A stretch of 64,000 nt of DNA from Malania oleifera (lineage: Eukaryota; Streptophyta; Magnoliopsida; Santalales; Ximeniaceae). The position numbers and the translations under genes are program-made. Shown here piece after piece: positions 45,915-56,953 of this stretch (positions within the stretch are counted from its first letter, which is position 1; the number at the start of each line of letters is the position of its first letter). The DNA lies in the NCBI RefSeq assembly GCF_029873635.1, contig NC_080428.1, positions 61,677,957-61,741,956 on the forward strand, read 5' to 3'. Below the pieces are notes generated by a model. The model ran no database searches. It saw nothing but the letters and a program-made list of their open reading frames with translations, and was not told where the DNA came from.

Positions 45915-46160
45915 CTAAAACTCTGATACCATGTAAAATGTAGGAAAGCTTTGAAAACAAAGATAGAAGAAGGAAGAAGAATCATCTTTCTTCTCTTCAT
46001 TGAAAACTTAATGAAAATGTAGTTTACAAGTAGGCTTCTTATATAAAGATACAATAACAACCATTGAACAACTAATCTAACTACACATATTAGTTATAAC
46101 ATCTTTATGTATTTTGTTTGGTTCTTGATTTTGCTCCAGGTCATCTTGTAAGCTCCAACA
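45915..46160 (-). mobile_element. Primer-binding site and 5' LTR of the copia
   Basis: On the minus strand the LTR (46160-45932) ends TTTTACA and is followed at once by TGGTATCAGAGTTTTAG, the tRNA-Met primer-binding site. The duplication acact follows at 46161-46165. Confidence 0.93.
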
Positions 46161-46389
46161 ACACTGTTGTCGTTGCCTTTTGTCATCATGATTATTAATT
46201 CTTAACATTAGTGATCAAGGCCTTCTTGTGAGCACTTGAAAATGAATGCAGAATAAAAACAGTAAGTATGGAATACAGTAATGAAAAGAAGTAAAGGACA
46301 TGTCATTGCGCTCAGGATATGAACTAGATAATCAAGATACGAAAAAAAAAAAAAAAAGTTGCCTTCAGGCAAATGATCAGGTGCTAAGG

Positions 46390-46530
46390 GCGAGCCTTAG
46401 AACACACAGGTAACCCTAGTGGTCCGGGTTCAATTCCTACCGCTCGCGCTGCACATTTGCGATATACCTCCTGCGTGTTGCCTGTGGATACAGCTGGCAT
46501 AGGCGACAAATTAGTCTGGACATTAATCCA
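46390..46530 (+). mobile_element. tRNA-derived SINE-like sequence
   Basis: The left end 'gggcgagcctta' resembles the head of Au SINEs, and 'cctagtggtccgggttcaat' contains a B-box match (GGTTCAATTCC). The body then differs from Au and runs into 'caaattagtctggacattaa', similar to the end of other plant SINE groups. No clear duplication or tail was found. Confidence 0.45.
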
Positions 46531-48726
46531 AAAAGATACAACAAAAAATCTGAGGAGTAATATTGTGACATGCAAATTGATATTGAAGGGGAACACTTCA
46601 TCAATGGCCACTGACTTTGGTTAAAAGTTAAGGGGTAAATAGTTCTAAGAAGTTAAGGACAAAGCTCTATCTCATCATGATAAGGGCTATACTTTCTTTT
46701 TTCTTACAAAACTTAAGATCGAAAATAAAATTGTTCCCCACAACTAAATAGATCCTAGTCCATAATCAACTACCAGTATGAAGGTAGCATCGCTTTTTGA
46801 TAGTATGAGTTGGGACCACAACCCCCCAACTCATATACCGGAGTTTCTTGGTTCGACTTTTAGTCCACCACCTTTCCTTCTACCCATCACAGTCCTTTTG
46901 TCTATTCTCGATGGTATAAAGCCAACAAGTATCTCGGCGAGACCATATGCCTTCTTTCACCGTCGTTGTCGTCGAATGACCTCTATTTTTTTTTTTTTTT
47001 TTCTTTTGCAGTGAGAGACCAAAGTGACGACAACATCTCCAACGATGTTGCTTCATGAAGACCCTTACCCATCTGGACTCCCATTCCCCTTTCCATTACA
47101 AACCTTCGATCCTTAGTCGTGGTCGAAACTGGTAGCCATGAGGCAGCCAACAGGCATGGTCAGAACACCAGGTTTCTCAAACAGATTACCTGAAGAAATT
47201 TTGAAGCAAAAACAACACCAAAATAAAAAATTTGATTTTAAAACTTGAAAGGGTACTTTTGAAAAATATTTTATTCTTTATTTCATTTCTATTTCTATTT
47301 TATGTGGGTATCCAAATGTAGTAATTGAATTTTTATGTTGATTCAATACTAGTATTGATTCCATTCCCATTCTCATTTCATTTCTATGTTTTTTCATTCT
47401 GCAAACCAAATAAGTTGATTTATGGGTTTGTAAAACGTGTTTACTTAAAAAATTTTTTAAAAATATCATATATGAATTAGTAATTTTTAGAAGGGTCACT
47501 CTCCTTTTAATTTTTTTTTTTTTTTTTTTAAAGTAGGAAAGAAAATATAACACATCTCTCTTGACCCAAAACAGTCGAACGTCCTAGTTTTACATTCCAT
47601 TTATATGATTAAATGAGATTTTAAAAAATAGTGCTTCAAGCTTGAAATGAAGTGTGCATATGATTTATTTTACTTTATTTTATTTTTTAGAAATGGGCCA
47701 TTTGTTTTGGATGTGGTTGGTGAGAGGAACATGACAGAAATTTCTCGAGCTGCCTGCCTAGCGAAGCTAGTATGACCTGTAGTGGGGAATGTTAAAACAC
47801 TTTCTCAGAGCTCAGAAAAATCAGAAGGAAAGTTAAAACCACACATGCAGGGTAACTTTTAAGTCAATCCATCACATTTTAACCACAACCTTCTCATTAA
47901 ATCCTAACAAGTACCAACTCATCTCTATATCTAGTGTAACACCAACCAATAATCCTATTTGAGTTTAAAAATTTCCACTGTATTTGTTCATGGCAACTCC
48001 TAATTCAAGAGCCAACAAGCTCATTTGATTAGACTATCAAGATGAAACTGATCACAAGGAGAATAAATTAGGCCCTCCTCGAGGACCATTCTCGAATGCC
48101 AAGGGTAGAGTTTGGTAGTATTCATGATTCCTAATTTTCCTTCTTATTTTTTGGGCAGAAATAATTTGCGACCAGTTTACTTGAAACTAACCGAAAAACT
48201 ATAATGCTTGAGTGCTATAATACCCCCTAAGGACGTAAAATAGCTTGTTTGACATAAATAAAAAAAGAATAAACTACCAAAAAAATAAAATAAAATTCAT
48301 GGGTCTCAATTCCCTTGGTGACAAGGGGGTCAAGATTCATGCAAATTGGAGATGAAAGAGACTATAAGATAAGAAGAAGGTCTACAAGATTCGATGGTTT
48401 TGAAGAGCTTGAAAGGTCTTATATCCTCATAAGTTTTAGATATGGAAACCCACTTCTTCCTTCGTTTGAAAAATTTCAAACAATAAGTTCGACATTATGA
48501 AGAAAGATAAAGAGAGCAGATTCATTGTTTGGAAAATTTACACAATTGCGACATCATTTTTTCCTCATAGAAAAATATAGATAGTTTTGTCATATTCTAG
48601 TCAATAATACTACACTTACTGTCTAAACATTACAATTTCATTTACTCATTATTTTGCAAAAATTAAACATAATACAAACTCAATAATTTAAAAATGCAAA
48701 GTAGTTGTAGAAGTAAGTGGGACTTC
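46531..48726. other. Intergenic DNA
   Basis: No gene is recognised. Short open frames at 46778-47014 (+) and 48315-48500 (+) have no domain signature. Homopolymer T tracts lie at 46986-47001 and 47509-47530. Some downstream exons of the SOD relic could lie here, but none was identified. Confidence 0.4.
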
Positions 48727-49026
48727 CTGGGTCACCAGCATCACCAATCTCATCTTCAGGAGCACCATGCTCCTTGCCAGTGGGATGGAAATGTAGCCCT
48801 GAACATTTTAAAAATTCAAAAGATTCAAAACATAAGAACTATATGGAAAAATAAGAATTAAGCTCAAGTCCCTGCCATCACTTTTGGCTGATGGAGGATG
48901 GAAAAGGGAGAAGTAAATAGTACTAGTAGAGATGCAGCTATCTGTTGTGTCCTCCAAGGGCATGTTCATGGAAACCATGAAGCCTAGGCTTAAGACCAGA
49001 TATGTTTCCAGTTACTGAAGTAGAAC
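48727..49026 (-). pseudogene. Cu/Zn superoxide dismutase relic, two exons
   Basis: Exon A (49026-48924) follows an acceptor 'tttccag' and reads '[20 protein letters not shown]', the copper-binding region, with the two His of the H-x-H pair kept. One extra base then shifts the frame into 'DTTDSCIST'. A GT donor at 48923 opens a 126 bp intron ending 'gttcag' at 48798. Exon B (48797 to about 48727) reads 'LHFHPTGKEHGAPEDEIGDA', the active-site zinc loop. The sequence is of the cytosolic plant type. First and last exons were not found. Introns at normal places show it derives from genomic DNA, not a processed copy. It cannot make enzyme. Confidence 0.8.
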
Positions 49027-50158
49027 CTGGAAAAGTTGAAATGAAAATTAATAGAGCTAATAAGAAACAATGCAAAATAAAAAGTTCTAAACATCAAAGT
49101 CACTACTGAATTGTACAATTTCAATTTGAATTTAAGATGGTTGGCCAATAATAAGGAGTTAAGCACAATCTCAACCCAACAGATTCTATGGGATGGAGCC
49201 TGACTATTAAAAACCCGAAGCTCATTTAAATATACAAGGCTTTGAATCCTATTCCAACTGCCTTGGTCCTTGAGAGTTGAACAAAATGCAATCCATATAG
49301 CTGTTCTCGGCAATGTCTGAATTCGAATTTTCAAAGTTTTTTAGATGTTTTGAAGGTGATTCATTTTGTCTTTTTTAATTAAAAAATAAGATACTTTTCA
49401 TGTATATAGATTTGCCAATGGCACTATGGCAGTGTTGTTTCATCAACTATGATGTAATAGGTATCAGTTACTCGGTAGGAAAGAACATAAAACAAATGAT
49501 GAATTGATAATCATTGTGAGGTAGAGGAAATGGTTTCCTATGGATCGGAACAACAACCTTACCACAAAAAATGCAGCACTCTAATATCTATAAACCTTTT
49601 TAACTATGATATTATCCAGAAATGCAGCTTGTTTGTTTGGAGAACCCTCAACCAACAATAAGTAAAAGAAGGAATAAAGTGTGACCAAAAAGTAAAAACA
49701 ATCATCCATTTTGCTTCTAACCATTTTTTGTCATTCATTGTATTTTTCAAAAATTCAGAAAGATTTTTTTTTTGCTATAGGTAATGAGTTCATATGTTTT
49801 TGCAGGCTGTCTTATGGATTCCATTTTTTGGGATCTATGCTATTGTTGTTATTTTTGAGAATTGATTGAAAAATTTATGCAAACATGGTATAATTCTTTT
49901 CATTTCTAAGTGATTAAGGAGGATTTCATGTTGATAAGGCAGCTAGGAAACATTTTCGGGAGGGATTTGTGGATAATTGAATCACTTATATTTTAGATTT
50001 TTGATAGGTAGGGTTCTTTAAGATGGGCCTTACCCTATGATTGGGCAAGCATTCACAAGCTTCTACATGATCTTTTGTATTTTGTTTAATCCTATGTTAT
50101 GTTCGTATAACCTAATGGAAGAAGTTTGTACTACAGGGATGCTGCCTTTTGTGGTCTC
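49027..50158. other. Intergenic DNA
   Basis: AT-rich sequence upstream (in gene sense) of the SOD relic. I searched by eye for the missing N-terminal SOD exon and did not see it. No other gene or repeat is recognised. Confidence 0.4.
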
Positions 50159-50334
50159 TGTTGGGAAGTGGATCTACAAGGAACAATCGCACAAGCAAAA
50201 TTACGCAAACACAATAATGCAAGATCAGATTTACGTGGTTTGGTCCAACCTGACCTACATCCATGGGAGCACATGCAATCCACTATAACCTGGAGAGTTA
50301 CAAGGAGGAGGAGGAGGCTACTGACCTCAACTCC

Positions 50335-50418
<84 letters not shown>

Positions 50419-50681
50419 CTCTCTCTTTATCTCCCTAAAACACACACTCTGCCTCACACTACTTTGCACACCACACCTCTTACAACGCACACAACTCTCA
50501 GCCCACACACTTGCCACTCATATACATCAGATATATATACACATATGGGAGGGGGGAAAGTCATAAAGGTGGTTGCAAATTCAACATGGTAGGCAGCTGT
50601 TTAGTGGCCATTGGTTTCTAGTGTCAACGATTGCGGCTAAGTGGTGCGGCTGTCGACTCTAATATGAGCCACACCCTAACA
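50159..50681 (-). mobile_element. LTR 1 of the array
   Basis: 523 bp with a (CT)n run at about 50333-50429, followed by a CA-rich block and 'atatatatacacatatggga'. Open frames through the CT run are only serine-leucine or arginine-glutamate repeats. Confidence 0.88.
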
Positions 50682-51793
50682 ATCTCCACCTTGCCGAGTA
50701 TCAACTCCCAACTCCACAACTCCACCTTGATACGAACTCGATCAAGGAAAATCTTCATAACTTGGTTCAAATGTCTGAACCATGTAAAGAGCACCACCTT
50801 CTTCATCGGCAAAATGAACTTGTCTATTCGTTCCTGATGACGTGCAACAATGATCATCTGAGGTCAAACCACCAACCACTGTGGTCCCCATCAACCGATA
50901 CAGCCCACAAGACTCCTTCCTAGTAAATATCATTGAGTCACATCGGGTCACCTCCATAGCTCCACCTGCGACAGAGATTTGACAACCCTTAGAATCCAAC
51001 TGACTAAGGGAGATCAAATTTCTTCACATCCTTGGAACGAAGTTTATGTCATCCAAAATCTGGACCGCTCCAATAGGCGTTTCATCTTCATAGATCCAAT
51101 CCTTCTGACATCGCATGAAGACCAATCACCGAATGATACCGTACCGCCAACTTCTTTGAAAGAATGGAAAAATTCTTTCTTAAAACAAACATGAACTGAA
51201 CTCCCAGAGTACAAAACCCATCCATCATCGTTTGGACTGCCATAAGCATTCATGTTCTTTCTCATCAATTTCCGGCACTCCCTTTTCATATGGTCGTACT
51301 TCTTGCAGTATCGACACTACACATTTCTTTGATTGATTTGTCGATGTAATTTGCTCTCCATTACAAGGACCTCATCATTACCATGCCATGTGGCATGCTC
51401 CGATACATTGACGTCATCCCGTGTCTTCTTTTTTTCTTCGTATCGTTTTCAATCTTCACAGTCCCTCTTGAAGTACCCTTTTTATCACACCAATAACATA
51501 CGACCTCGCTCGTATCTCGTCCTCTTGATTTTGAACACCATTGTTTACCTCCGAGCTTTCGATCTTTGCTTCTTCCTTGTCTCTCATTGTTAGCCACCAA
51601 AGCTTGCTCATGAGAAGTCACAACCAGCTTTCTTAATGTCTCAGAATCTTGAAGTGATGCCATCGCATCATCCAACTTCAAGGTATCCTTCCCCGCGAGC
51701 AATGTAGTTACCTAACCATCAAACGAAGCTGGTAGAGACGACAAAAGTAGAAGTGCCTTATCCTCTTCATCAATTTTTTCACTGAGGCTCAAC

Positions 51794-52941
51794 TAGGGGT
51801 GAGCATAATTCGGGGAAACTCGAATTAACCTAATTAATTGACCAATTTCGGTTGGTTCGGTTCGGTCAAGAAATAGGGTCTGTTCAGTTCGGTTACGATT
51901 TTACCAATTTTCAGTTAATCGGTTATCGATTCAGTTAATATGAATTTTAATTTGGTTAACCGAATTAATAATTAGTGATTCTAATTGCATACCCACAATC
52001 AAGATTACTAAGAAGATGAAAATTATTAAAGGATAGAAGATTGCAATTTGTGGTTCAATTTGCTCGGGTAAATCAAGCTTACTTTGTAGTATTCTGGGTG
52101 AAATACCCAAAATTTATGGGCAGCATTATAAGGTTTATGGATCAAAGCGCTTGGATTCAAATAGGAACTATTAGAGAGAATGTTTTGTTTGGCAAGGAAA
52201 TGGACAAGGCCTTCTATTGGGATGTTCTAGAAGCATGTGCTTTGAACTGGGACATTGAGACATGGGCAGACAGAGACTTAAGTGCAGTGGGGGGGAGAGA
52301 GATGAATTTAAGTGGAGGGCAAAAGCAAAGGGTTCAACTGGATTGATGCCACATCACCTTGAATTTTGTTAGCCATATTTAAGTGGAACTAAATTGTATA
52401 TGTCTTGCAGAAATGTCTAATGCAACTTTTGTCTCAAAAGACTGTCCTTTATAGTTTATACCACCCATAAGTTGGAATTCCTACATGTGTCAAAATTATG
52501 AACCTCTGAGCCATGGTTTCAATATGATGTTTTTTTTCTTGAGAATTAGGAGCTGCTTAATTAAGCTGAAATGGGGATTACTGAGCATATTTTTAAGAGT
52601 TGGTGAGAATTAGAAGCTGCTTGTTGGTAACGGTATAAATTCTACTCTTATAGTTTAATACCAAAATATCGTTTTTATTAATAAAATTAATAGATGAGAT
52701 GCTTAATTAAGCTGAAATTGGTAAAAAAAATTATAATTATATTATGTTTTTAATAATTAATTTCAAATTATTTTGGTTAAATTCGGTTAATCGAATTACC
52801 CGAAAAGGTAATTCGGTTAGGTTTGGTTCGGTGAGCTTCCTTTGTTCGGTTGGTTCAGTTATCAGAAATCATTAACCGAAAATTTTCGTTAATTCGGTTA
52901 ATTAACCGAATTTGGCCGAACCGACTGTTTGCTCACCCCTA
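51794..52941. mobile_element. Non-autonomous hAT element carrying an ABC transporter fragment
   Basis: The termini are TAGGGGTGAGCA (51794-51805) and its exact complement TGCTCACCCCTA (52930-52941). The 8 bp flanks ggctcaac (51786-51793) and ggcttaac (52942-52949) differ at one base, the size expected for hAT. The sister interior at 55740 shows the empty site as 'agactcaacaactgggtc'. About 190 bp at each end is built from AACCGAATT/TTCGGTTAA motifs, typical of hAT subterminal arms. The middle, about 51987-52740, is host-derived. There is no transposase. Confidence 0.9.
51987..52483 (+). pseudogene. Captured ABCC (MRP-type) transporter fragment
   Basis: The first nucleotide-binding domain of a plant ABCC transporter is recognisable. 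A lead-in 'KITKKMKIIKG' at about 51997 is followed by a Walker A variant GSICSGKSS (about 52052; the fourth-position Gly is Cys) and 'LGEIPKIYG'. A frameshift near 52135 precedes '[20 protein letters not shown]' (about 52141), 'VLEACALNWDIETWAD' and the ABC signature 'NLSGGQKQR' (about 52308). After a stop at 52344 the Walker B part is missing. An intron end 'cttgcag' at 52410 leads into 'KCLMQLLSQKTVLY' and 'THKLEFL' with the switch His. Intron sequence shows capture from genomic DNA. It cannot make a transporter. Confidence 0.85.
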
Positions 52942-53464
52942 GGCTTAACAACTGGGTAAAAATCATGTTGTAATAATTTATGTGATCAAAAAGACTACTT
53001 CCCTTGTTCATTTTGAGTTGATAAAGTTTCTTCTTCAGAAACAACTTATTGGTACAGGACTTTGACATATACCTTTGCTCCAATTTCTTCCAGAGTTCCA
53101 TCGGTGAAGTTTCGTCTAACACCAAATATTTGACTTCAATTGCCAAACACTATTGGATTGTGTTGACCGTCTTCATCTCTAATTTGGTCCAATCATCATA
53201 TTTGATATCATCTGGCTTCTTCCTGAACAACGGCTTGATGAGGTCATGTTGAACCAAAATATCCTTCACTATGCTTTGCCACAAGCTGAAGTTGTTTCGC
53301 CCATCAAACTTCTCCACCTCAAATTTTGAAGTGCCAACACCTACCATTCTTCTATGAATCTCATAAAACAAACACCACCAATGGCTTCGAAATAGTTGAA
53401 AACCTAAGAATGGTTCAACCCGCTCGAAAAATCGACTCAAAATGGCTTCAAAAAGCCCAATCAA

Positions 53465-54131
53465 ACTTCAAGTCCAATCGGTCAAATACCCGTCAACTAT
53501 CCGTCAATTTTAATGGAATATTCCCACCTTTAACGGAATATTCTGATGCCGTTAACAATCATTGACGCCGTTTGCTAACATGGCCTGGGGCCCACATGTT
53601 GACGCAACATCAGGGCCCACTGTGGGTCCTAGCTGTTGACATGGCAACTGACATGGCACTCTGGCTGCTGACGTGGCGTGGGGTCCTACTAAATGTGCAG
53701 CCAACTTAGTGCTGACGTGGCGCTACGTGGCCATGGACCCACTGACGTGTTTGCTGACTCAAGGTTGACATGGCGCTAACGTCAGCGTCTTCAACCTCTA
53801 GATGCTAGTTGTACGTGCGCCGGTGCATGGGAGTGCATAAACTCACTTCCTTTTCCTTTACCGGTGTGTGAGAGCGCATAAGCATATCTGCCAATCACCA
53901 ACCGATCCGTGGTGGCTCGCGTGGAAGCGTGACGACACGGTCTTTCCATCGTTGGTGCATGTGAGCGCATGTGACCTTGTTTGAGCTCCGATTACTGTCG
54001 TTGGCTTCTTCTCGACGAGAGGAACATTGTGGTGGTCTCAAAAATGAGTTTTAAGCTACTGAGTAGAGGTTCTAATATGGGAATTTTGCTCCAATCTGGC
54101 GATTTTTCTCCAACCTCGTTCTGATACCATT
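53465..54131 (-). other. Leader region and primer-binding site of array interior 1
   Basis: Non-coding stretch between gag and the middle LTR. On the minus strand it begins with TGGTATCAGAACGAGG beside the LTR. 53590-53780 is dense in TGACGTGG/TGACATGG copies, on the + strand as written. The same layout occurs at 56149-56953 in interior 2. Confidence 0.7.
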
Positions 54132-54302
54132 TGTTAGGAAGTGATCTACGAGCAACAATCACACAAGAAAAATTATGCAAACACAATAATGCAAGACCAG
54201 ATTTATGTGGTTCAGTCCAACCTGACCTACATCCATGGGAGCACACACAACCCACTATAACCTGGAGAATTATAAGGAGGAGGAGGAGGCTAGTGACCTC
54301 AA

Positions 54303-54379
<77 letters not shown>

Positions 54380-54636
54380 CTCTTTTTACAACACACACTC
54401 TGCCCCACACTACTCTGCATGCCACACCTCTTACAATGCACACAGCTCTCAGCCCACACACTTGCCACTCACATACATCACATATATATATACACATATG
54501 GGAGGGGGAGAAAGTCATACAAGGTGGCTGCAAATTCGACGTGGTAGGCAGTTGTTTGGTGGCTGTCGATTTCTAGTGTCAATGATTATGGCTGGGTGGT
54601 ACGATTGCTGACTCCAATACGAGCCACACCCTAACA
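54132..54636 (-). mobile_element. LTR 2 of the array, shared by both interiors
   Basis: 505 bp with (CT)n at about 54307-54377. It serves as 5' LTR for interior 1 and 3' LTR for interior 2: a primer-binding site lies on its left and the polypurine tract on its right. Confidence 0.88.
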
Positions 54637-54738
54637 ATCTCCACCTTGGCGAGTATCAACTCCCAAGTCCACAACTCCACCTTGATACAAACTCGACCAA
54701 GGAAAATCTTCATAACTTGGTTCAAATGTCATAACCAT

Positions 54739-56148
54739 TCAAAGAGCACCGCCTTCTTCATTGGAAAACCGAACTCGTTTATTCATTCCTAACGACGTGC
54801 AACTATCATCATCCGAGGTCAAACCACCAACCACTATGGTTCCCATCAACTGATACAGCCCACGAGACTCCTTCCTAGTAAATATCATTGAGTCACGTCG
54901 GGTCACCTCCATAGCTCCAACTGTGACAGAGATTTGACAACCCTTAGAATCCAATCGACTAAGGGAGATCAAATTTCTTCGCATCCTTGGAATGAATTTT
55001 ATGTCATCCAAAATACGGACCACTCCAACAGGCGTCTTCAACTTTACAGATCCAATTCCTCTGACATTGCATGAAAACCTATCACCGAGTGATACCGTAC
55101 CACAAACGTCTTGGAAAGAATGGAAAATTTCTTTCTTAAAACAAACATGAACTGAACTCCCAGAGTCCAAAACCCATCCATCATCGTTTGGACTGCCATA
55201 AGCATTCATGTTCTTTCTCATCAATTTTCGGCACTCCCTCTTCATATGGTCGTACTTCTTGTAGTATCGACACTGAACATTTCTTTGATTGATTTGTCAA
55301 TGTAAGCTGCTCGCCGTTACTAGGACCTTATCATTATCATGCCATGTGGCATGCTTCGATACATTGACACCATCCTGTGTCTTCTTTTCTTCTTCATATC
55401 GTTTTCAATCTTCATAGTCCCTCTTGAAGTGCCCTTTTTTATCACACCAATGACATACGATCTTGCTCGTATCTCATCCCCTTGATTTTGAACGTCATTG
55501 TTTGCCTCCGAGCTTTCGATATTTGCTTCTTCCTTGTTTCTCACTATTAGCCACCAAAGCTTCCTTATGAGAAGTCACAACCGGCTTTCTTAAAGTCTCA
55601 AAATCTTGAAGTGATGCCATCACATCATCCAACTTCAAGGTATCCTTCCCTAGGGGCAATATAGTTACCAGACCATCAAATGAAGCTGGTAGAGATGACA
55701 AAAGTAGTAGCGCTTTATCCTCTTCATCAATTTTTTCACTTAGACTCAACAACTGGGTCAAAATCCTATTGTAATCATTTATGTGATAAAAAAGACTACT
55801 TCCCTCGTTCATTCGGAGCTGATAAAGTTTCTTCTTCAGAAACAACTTATTGGTAAGGGACTTTGACATATACCTTTGCTCAAATTTCTTCCAGAGTTCT
55901 ATCGGTGAAGTTTTGTATAACAACGAATATTTGAATTCATTTGTCAGACACAATCGGATTGTGCTGACTGTATTCATCTCTAATTCGGTCCAATCATCAT
56001 CTTTGATATCATCTAGCTTTTTCTCGATCAACAACTTGATCAAGCCTTGTTGAATCAAAATATCCTTCACCCTGCTTTGCCACAAGCTGAAGTTGTTTCG
56101 CCCATCAAACTTCTCCTCCTCAAATTTTAAAGTGCCAACACCTACCAT
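54739..56148 (-). pseudogene. Copia gag-protease, interior 2
   Basis: The better preserved copy. Gag runs open for 217 codons from ATG 56148 (MVGVGTLKFEEEKFDGRNNF) through 'SLSEKIDEEDKALLLLSSLP' and 'KDTLKLDDVMASLQDFETLR'. A knuckle near 55430-55470 reads CHWCDKKGHFKRDY, with the last Cys changed to Tyr. Protease is open from 55245, with the intact 'WVLDSGSSVHVCFKK' and 'MRRNLISLSRLDSKGCQI'. After 54739 the frame runs into the polypurine tract and LTR with no integrase or RT. The same end point in both interiors indicates a family trait. Confidence 0.87.
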
Positions 56149-56953
56149 TCTGCTCTAAGTCTCATAAAATGGACACTGCCAATGGCTCCGGAACGGTCAA
56201 AAACCTTAGAAATGATTCAAGTCGTTCAAAAAATCGACTCGAAATGGCTCTAAAAAGCCTAGTCAAACTTCAGGTCAAACTGGTCAAACAGCAGTCAACT
56301 ATCCATCAATTTTAACGAAATATTCCCTCTTTTAACGAAATATTCCTGATGCCGTTAACAGTCACTGATACCGTTACTTGACGTTGTCTGCTAACATGGC
56401 TCGGGGCCCACCTCATGTGGGGCCGACCTCATGACATGGAACTGAGGCCCATCATGGGCCCCAGCTATTGATGTGGCACTTAGGTTGCTGACGTGGCATG
56501 GGATCCCCTGCTGACTGTGCATCCGACTCAGCACTGACGTGGCGCTACGTGGACATGGACCCGCTAACGTGTCTGCTGATTCGGCGTTGACGTCAACGTC
56601 TTCAATCTCCGGACGCTTGCTGTACGTGCATCGGCACATGGGAGCGCATAAACCCACCTTCTATTCCTTTTCCAACATGTAAGATCATGTGAGCGCACCT
56701 GCCAATCACCAACTAGTGCTTGGTGGTGCATGTGGATGCGTGGCGATGCGGTCTTTCCATCGTTGGCGCGTGTGAGCGGGTGCGGCCTCATTTGAGCTCC
56801 ATTAGAGCTCTGATTACCACCATTGGCTTCATCTTGATGAGAGGAACATTGTCGTGGTCTCAAAAATTAGTTTTGAGCTACTAGGTAGAGGCTCTAATTT
56901 GGGAATTTCACTCTGATCTAGCGATTTTGCTCCAACCTTACTCTGATACCATT

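Larger units (their letters stand above)
33453..46160 (-). mobile_element. Ty1/copia element (Ale/Retrofit type) with nested gypsy
   Basis: LTRs at 33453-33682 and 45932-46160 (230 and 229 bp) have TG...CA ends, and exact acact duplications lie at 33448-33452 and 46161-46165. On the minus strand the order is 5' LTR, primer-binding site, gag, zinc knuckle, protease, integrase, RT, RNase H, polypurine tract and 3' LTR. A hand comparison gives about 15 substitutions and one indel between the LTRs. Very short LTRs and the 'KQKRLVFP' and 'GPFSHVSYSGFYYFLTIVDD' integrase style fit Ale/Retrofit. The gypsy at 37290-45298 splits gag. Stops and shifts make it inactive. Confidence 0.92.
50740..53347 (-). 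pseudogene. Copia gag-protease, interior 1
   Basis: Gag starts at ATG 53347 (MVGVGTSKFEVEKFDGRNNF). It continues 'MELWKKLEQRYMSK' and 'KLFLKKKLYQLKMNKGSSLF' and is split at 52941 by the hAT element. It resumes at 51793 and goes on through 'SLPASFDG', 'KDTLKLDDAMASLQDSETLR' and a worn knuckle near 51500. The protease motif is 'WVLYSGSSVHVCF' (about 51220), where the catalytic Asp is replaced by Tyr. 'LISLSQLDSKGCQI' (about 51000) follows, then the LTR. Relatives continue into integrase; here there is nothing. Confidence 0.85.

Noticed and set aside
46400..46470. A nuclear tRNA gene
   Set aside because: There is a B box but no complete cloverleaf or A box at the right distance; a SINE head fits better.
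50263..50592. Open frames rich in Ser-Leu or Arg-Glu across CT/GA runs (also near 6393, 15218, 54235, 57083 and 61920)
   Set aside because: They are translations of dinucleotide repeats in LTR leaders and contain no domain.
52041..52346. A host ABC transporter gene
   Set aside because: Walker A is in another frame, Walker B is missing, and the piece lies between hAT termini; it is a captured fragment.
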